Positions 5,833 to 8,316 of a stretch of DNA of 8,316 nucleotides are shown here, piece by piece (position 1 is the stretch's first letter; every line of letters begins with the position of its first letter). Below the pieces are notes generated by a model. The model worked only from the letters and a program-made list of their open reading frames with translations. It did no database searches and was not told the DNA's origin. Origin of the DNA: Clostridia bacterium (lineage in GTDB: Bacteria; Bacillota; Clostridia; Oscillospirales; CAG-272); contig JAFQNM010000118.1 in assembly GCA_017395885.1 (NCBI GenBank), positions 1-8,316 on the forward strand, in the 5' to 3' direction. Both the position numbers and the translations under genes were made by a program.

Positions 5833-6861
5833 TTATTCACCGAGATTTATTATTTCATTTCCTGCAGCTCTTATTATTCTGTTATATAAAGCCAGGTACT
5901 CATCTGTCTTTGGGGGAAGATGAGCAAATATGATATCGCAATCTATTTCATCGCAGGTACGAAGCAGGCTGAACAGATTATGCATCTGCTCCTCCGGGCT
6001 CCGCTTTGATCCTGCATCAAGGATGCAGGCGCAGTTATATTCGTTTTTATTCTCTGTATAAGCAAGAACAGCACATTTTCCCTCATAGGAATTTACGTAT
6101 TCAGCAAATGCAGAGTCACTTCCGCCAACCAGCACAAGTCTTGCCCGCGGTGCATAGTGGCGGTATTTCATTCCGGGAGATTCGGGATTCTCTCCGGCAG
6201 CTGAAGGATCGGTCACCGCATCGGCAACGTACACGTTTTCAACCACTCCCAAAAGCTCTCTTGCTGTGATCTCACCGGGTCTCAGTATCGTGCATCCGTC
6301 AGATTCAAGACGAATAACCGTAGATTCAACTCCAATGGCGCTCTCTCCGCCATCAAGTATCATCGGGATCTTTCCGTTCATATCGTCAAGCACGTGACGG
6401 CCGCTGGTTGGTGACGGTTTTCCCGAAATATTGGCCGAGGGGGCCGCTACCGGAACACCTGCCGCCTCTATCAGCCTTCTTGCCGCAGGGTGTGACGGGC
6501 ATCTCACAGCAACCGTATTGAGACCTCCCGTTACCGATTTAGGAATTACTTCTCTTTTCGGCAGAATTACGGTAAGTGGGCCGGGCATAAAGCACTCGGC
6601 CAGCTTATAGTATGTACTGTTAGTTACGGCAAAGGCCTCTGCCTCCTCAGGTCTTGCCACGTGAACGATTAGGGGATTATCCGAAGGGCGACCCTTGGCG
6701 GCAAAGATTTTCTCTGCCGCTGTCGGATCATATGCGTTTCCGCCAAGGCCGTACACGGTTTCTGTGGGGAAAGCCACAAGGCCTCCCTCTCTCAGGATCC
6801 TTCCTGCTCTATCGTAGGCCTCATCGTTGCCATCTGAAAGAAGGATATATTCTGTTTTCAC
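5833..6861 (-). CDS. tsaC: L-threonylcarbamoyladenylate synthase, Sua5/YwlC type
   Basis: A 342-residue cytoplasmic enzyme that makes threonylcarbamoyl-AMP from L-threonine, bicarbonate and ATP, the first step of t6A37 modification on ANN-decoding tRNAs; TsaB, TsaD and TsaE, which finish the reaction, are not in the window. The YrdC domain occupies about residues 13-202, with PTETVYGLG (32-40), KGRPSDNPL (56-64), PGPLTVILP (93-101), PSANISGKPSPTSG (141-154) and GVESTV (177-182). The linker motif SPGMKYRHYAP (228-238) closes over the active site in Sua5 enzymes, and a C-terminal Sua5 domain follows to the end, so this is the long two-domain form rather than short TsaC. The start is GTG, one base after the prfA stop (TAA-A-GTG), with GGGGGA about 8 nt upstream inside the end of prfA. 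This arrangement suggests translational coupling to RF1. Confidence 0.95.
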   Translation of the reverse strand: MKTEYILLSDGNDEAYDRAGRILREGGLVAFPTETVYGLGGNAYDPTAAEKIFAAKGRPSDNPLIVHVARPEEAEAFAVTNSTYYKLAECFMPGPLTVILPKREVIPKSVTGGLNTVAVRCPSHPAARRLIEAAGVPVAAPSANISGKPSPTSGRHVLDDMNGKIPMILDGGESAIGVESTVIRLESDGCTILRPGEITARELLGVVENVYVADAVTDPSAAGENPESPGMKYRHYAPRARLVLVGGSDSAFAEYVNSYEGKCAVLAYTENKNEYNCACILDAGSKRSPEEQMHNLFSLLRTCDEIDCDIIFAHLPPKTDEYLALYNRIIRAAGNEIINLGE

Positions 6862-6862
6862 T

Positions 6863-7930
6863 TTACACTTCCCCCTTCAGCTTTTCTGCAGCATCCGCTG
6901 TTGCAAGAGCATCGATCACCTCATCGATCTCTCCGTTTACAAATGCCTCAAGATTATAAAGAGTCAACTGGATCCTATGGTCTGATATCCTTCCCTGAGG
7001 GAAGTTATAGGTACGGATACGCTCGCTGCGGTCTCCCGTACCGACCTGCATCTTTCGCTCTCCTGCTATCTTATCTGCCTGCTCGCGCATTTTTATATCA
7101 TAAAGCTTTGCACGGAGGATCTTCAGGGCTTTATCCTTGTTTTTATGCTGGCTTCTTTCATCCTGACATTCAACAACGATACCTGTTGGCTTATGGATGA
7201 TTCTTATGGCAGACTCTGTTTTATTGATATGCTGTCCGCCTGCTCCGCTTGATTTGCAGGTCTCGATATCCAGATCTCCCATATTCAGCTCTACCTCAAC
7301 GTCCTCCGCCTCAGGGAGAACGGCTACCGTTGCGGTTGAGGTATGTATCCTGCCGGATGACTCGGTTTCGGGTACTCTCTGAACACGGTGAACTCCGGAT
7401 TCGTATTTAAGTCTTGAATATGCGCCCTCTCCCGACACAGTAAAGGTTATCTCCTTGTACCCGCCGAGACCGGTCTCATTACAGGACATAAGCTCTATCT
7501 TATATCTGTGGCTCTCGGCATACATGGTATACATTCTGAAAAGAACGCCTGCAAAAAGTGCTGCTTCATCTCCGCCTGCTCCCGCTCTTATCTCAACGAC
7601 TACATTTTTATCGTCGTTGGGATCCTTGGGAAGGAGAAGTATCTTCAGCTCCTCCTCAACTGCCGGAACGGCTTCCTTTATGCTATAGTATTCCTCAGCG
7701 GCCATTTCCCTCATTTCGGGATCGGTCTCTGTTTCCATTATTTCTCTTGCCCCATCAAGTTCGGAGAGCATTCTTTCATACTCTCCGAACTTTTCCATAA
7801 CGGGGGTAAGGTCCTTATACTCCTTCATAAGCTTCTTATAAAGCCCATTATCTGCCACAGTTTCCGGCAGGGAGATAAGTCTCTCTGTTTCCAGATATCT
7901 TTCTTTTACTTCTCTAAGCTTATTAAGCAT
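6863..7930 (-). CDS. prfA: Peptide chain release factor 1 (RF1)
   Basis: A 355-residue class I release factor that recognises UAA and UAG in the ribosomal A site and triggers peptide release. The helical N-terminal domain covers about residues 1-100. EIRAGAGGDEAALFA (113-127) opens the core domain. The stop-codon reading tripeptide is P187-E188-T189 (in RVPETESSGRIHTS), the PxT form diagnostic of RF1 rather than the SPF of RF2. The catalytic GGQ is at 231-233 within SSGAGGQHINKTESA. Length and domain order are normal for the family. The ATG follows a GAGGG ribosome binding site by about 6 nt. It starts 35 nt after the aminopeptidase gene and ends one base before the Sua5-type gene. The methyltransferase prmC, which modifies the GGQ glutamine and often neighbours prfA, is not adjacent on either side. 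Confidence 0.98.
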   Translation of the reverse strand: MLNKLREVKERYLETERLISLPETVADNGLYKKLMKEYKDLTPVMEKFGEYERMLSELDGAREIMETETDPEMREMAAEEYYSIKEAVPAVEEELKILLLPKDPNDDKNVVVEIRAGAGGDEAALFAGVLFRMYTMYAESHRYKIELMSCNETGLGGYKEITFTVSGEGAYSRLKYESGVHRVQRVPETESSGRIHTSTATVAVLPEAEDVEVELNMGDLDIETCKSSGAGGQHINKTESAIRIIHKPTGIVVECQDERSQHKNKDKALKILRAKLYDIKMREQADKIAGERKMQVGTGDRSERIRTYNFPQGRISDHRIQLTLYNLEAFVNGEIDEVIDALATADAAEKLKGEV

Positions 7931-7954
7931 TTATTTCCCTCTTTTCTGAAATCT

Positions 7955-7992
7955 CGCCAAAGGCGTTATTTGCAGAAAGAAAGGAACGCCTT
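7955..7992 (-). other. Alternative small hairpins around the aminopeptidase stop codon
   Basis: In the minus-strand transcript AAGGCGTT (7992-7985) can pair with AACGCCTT (7967-7960) over a 17-nt loop, or the same CGCC (7965-7962) can pair with GGCG (7958-7955) over a three-base loop. The stop codon of the aminopeptidase gene lies in the shared segment. No U-run follows, so this is not an intrinsic terminator. It could be an RNA end-protecting or processing site between the two genes, or chance. Confidence 0.25.
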
Positions 7993-8316
7993 ATATGTTT
8001 CGTAAAGGTCGAGCTTGGAAATTACCTCAAGGGGTGCGTGCATACAAAGCACGGGAACACCAAGGTCTACTGTATCGATATTGTGGTTTGCAACGTACTT
8101 TGCAACTGTTCCGCCGCCACCGATATCGATCTTACCCATCTCGGCAGACTGCCACAGAACGCCCTCTGCCTCGAACATATCGCGGATCTTGCCGATAAAC
8201 TCAGCTCCCGCATCGTTTGTGGAGTACTTTCCGCCGCTGCCTGTATACTTTGTCATTACAACACCGCAGTTAACGATTGCGGCATTTCTCTTTTCGAACA
8301 CCTCTGCATAGCTGGG
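7966..8316 (-). CDS. M18-family aminopeptidase, C-terminal part (5' end outside window)
   Basis: The last 116 codons of a metallo-aminopeptidase, beginning at the window edge with PSYAEVFEKRNAA and ending at TAA 7968-7966. The visible part matches the C-terminal catalytic portion of M18 peptidases (aspartyl/leucyl aminopeptidase I, TET-forming family). KYTGSGGKYSTNDAGAEF is followed by the glycine-rich GKIDIGGGGTVAKYVA, then DLGVPVLCMHAPLEVISKLD, where the His of MHAP is the expected C-terminal metal ligand. Complete family members are about 430-480 residues, so roughly three quarters of the gene lies beyond base 8316, including the other metal ligands. The enzyme would remove N-terminal residues from peptides in the cytoplasm as an oligomer. 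A GTG at 8301-8299 is an internal valine codon, not the start, since the frame stays open upstream in family-like sequence. Confidence 0.88.
   Translation of the reverse strand, partial: PSYAEVFEKRNAAIVNCGVVMTKYTGSGGKYSTNDAGAEFIGKIRDMFEAEGVLWQSAEMGKIDIGGGGTVAKYVANHNIDTVDLGVPVLCMHAPLEVISKLDLYETYKAFLSFCK

Noticed and set aside
5447..5923. Plus-strand open frame across the parC start and Sua5 end
   Set aside because: It is antisense to two well-supported genes, including the topoisomerase catalytic region; the product resembles no family and is rich in aromatic and cysteine residues typical of shadow frames.
8299..8301. GTG as a start codon for a 111-residue small gene at the right edge
   Set aside because: The frame remains open to the window edge and the encoded sequence is the C-terminal portion of a much longer M18 peptidase.

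Overview
The window is a tightly packed, almost fully coding segment in which every recognisable gene lies on the minus strand, so transcription runs from high to low coordinates. The organism is most likely a member of the Clostridia (Bacillota), perhaps Lachnospiraceae-like. This rests on the LtaS-type sulfatase with five membrane segments, the topoisomerase IV-like A subunit that resembles what I recall of a clostridial GyrA paralogue, strong purine-rich Shine-Dalgarno sites, and mixed ATG/GTG/TTG starts. The family assignment is an inference from protein style, not from a search.

In transcription order: (1) the last 116 codons of an M18-family aminopeptidase (8316-7966, 5' end outside the window); (2) prfA, peptide chain release factor 1 (7930-6863); (3) a Sua5/YwlC-type L-threonylcarbamoyladenylate synthase (6861-5833, GTG start) for tRNA t6A; (4) a ParC-like type IIA topoisomerase A subunit (5806-3569, TTG start); (5) a 33-residue hydrophobic small protein (3552-3451); (6) an MFS transporter of the FHS/fucose-permease-like type (3447-2158); (7) an LtaS-like membrane sulfatase with an added C-terminal IPT/TIG-like domain (2204-177). 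A strong perfect hairpin terminator (130-162) closes the set. Gaps between genes are 35, 1, 26, 16 and 3 nt, and the last pair overlaps by 47 nt. No convincing promoter is visible inside, so genes 2-7 and probably 1 look like one transcription unit.

The first part of the unit serves translation: RF1 terminates at UAA/UAG and Sua5 supplies the threonylcarbamoyl-adenylate for modifying ANN-decoding tRNAs. It is followed by DNA topology (ParC-like) and then by an envelope part (small membrane peptide or lipopeptide, transporter, polymer synthase). The usual partners parE and prmC are not next to parC and prfA here.

Bases 1-129, beyond the terminator, are mostly non-coding. They hold a second hairpin (95-117) and the probable start of a further minus-strand gene (76 to 1, with a good ribosome binding site), or alternatively the tail of a convergent plus-strand gene. 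I see no tRNA, rRNA, CRISPR array, insertion sequence or phage gene. The most interesting item is the 33-codon gene between parC and the transporter: its sequence fits both a Prli42-type mini membrane protein and a minimal lipoprotein or pheromone precursor, and its translation appears to control initiation of the transporter gene.
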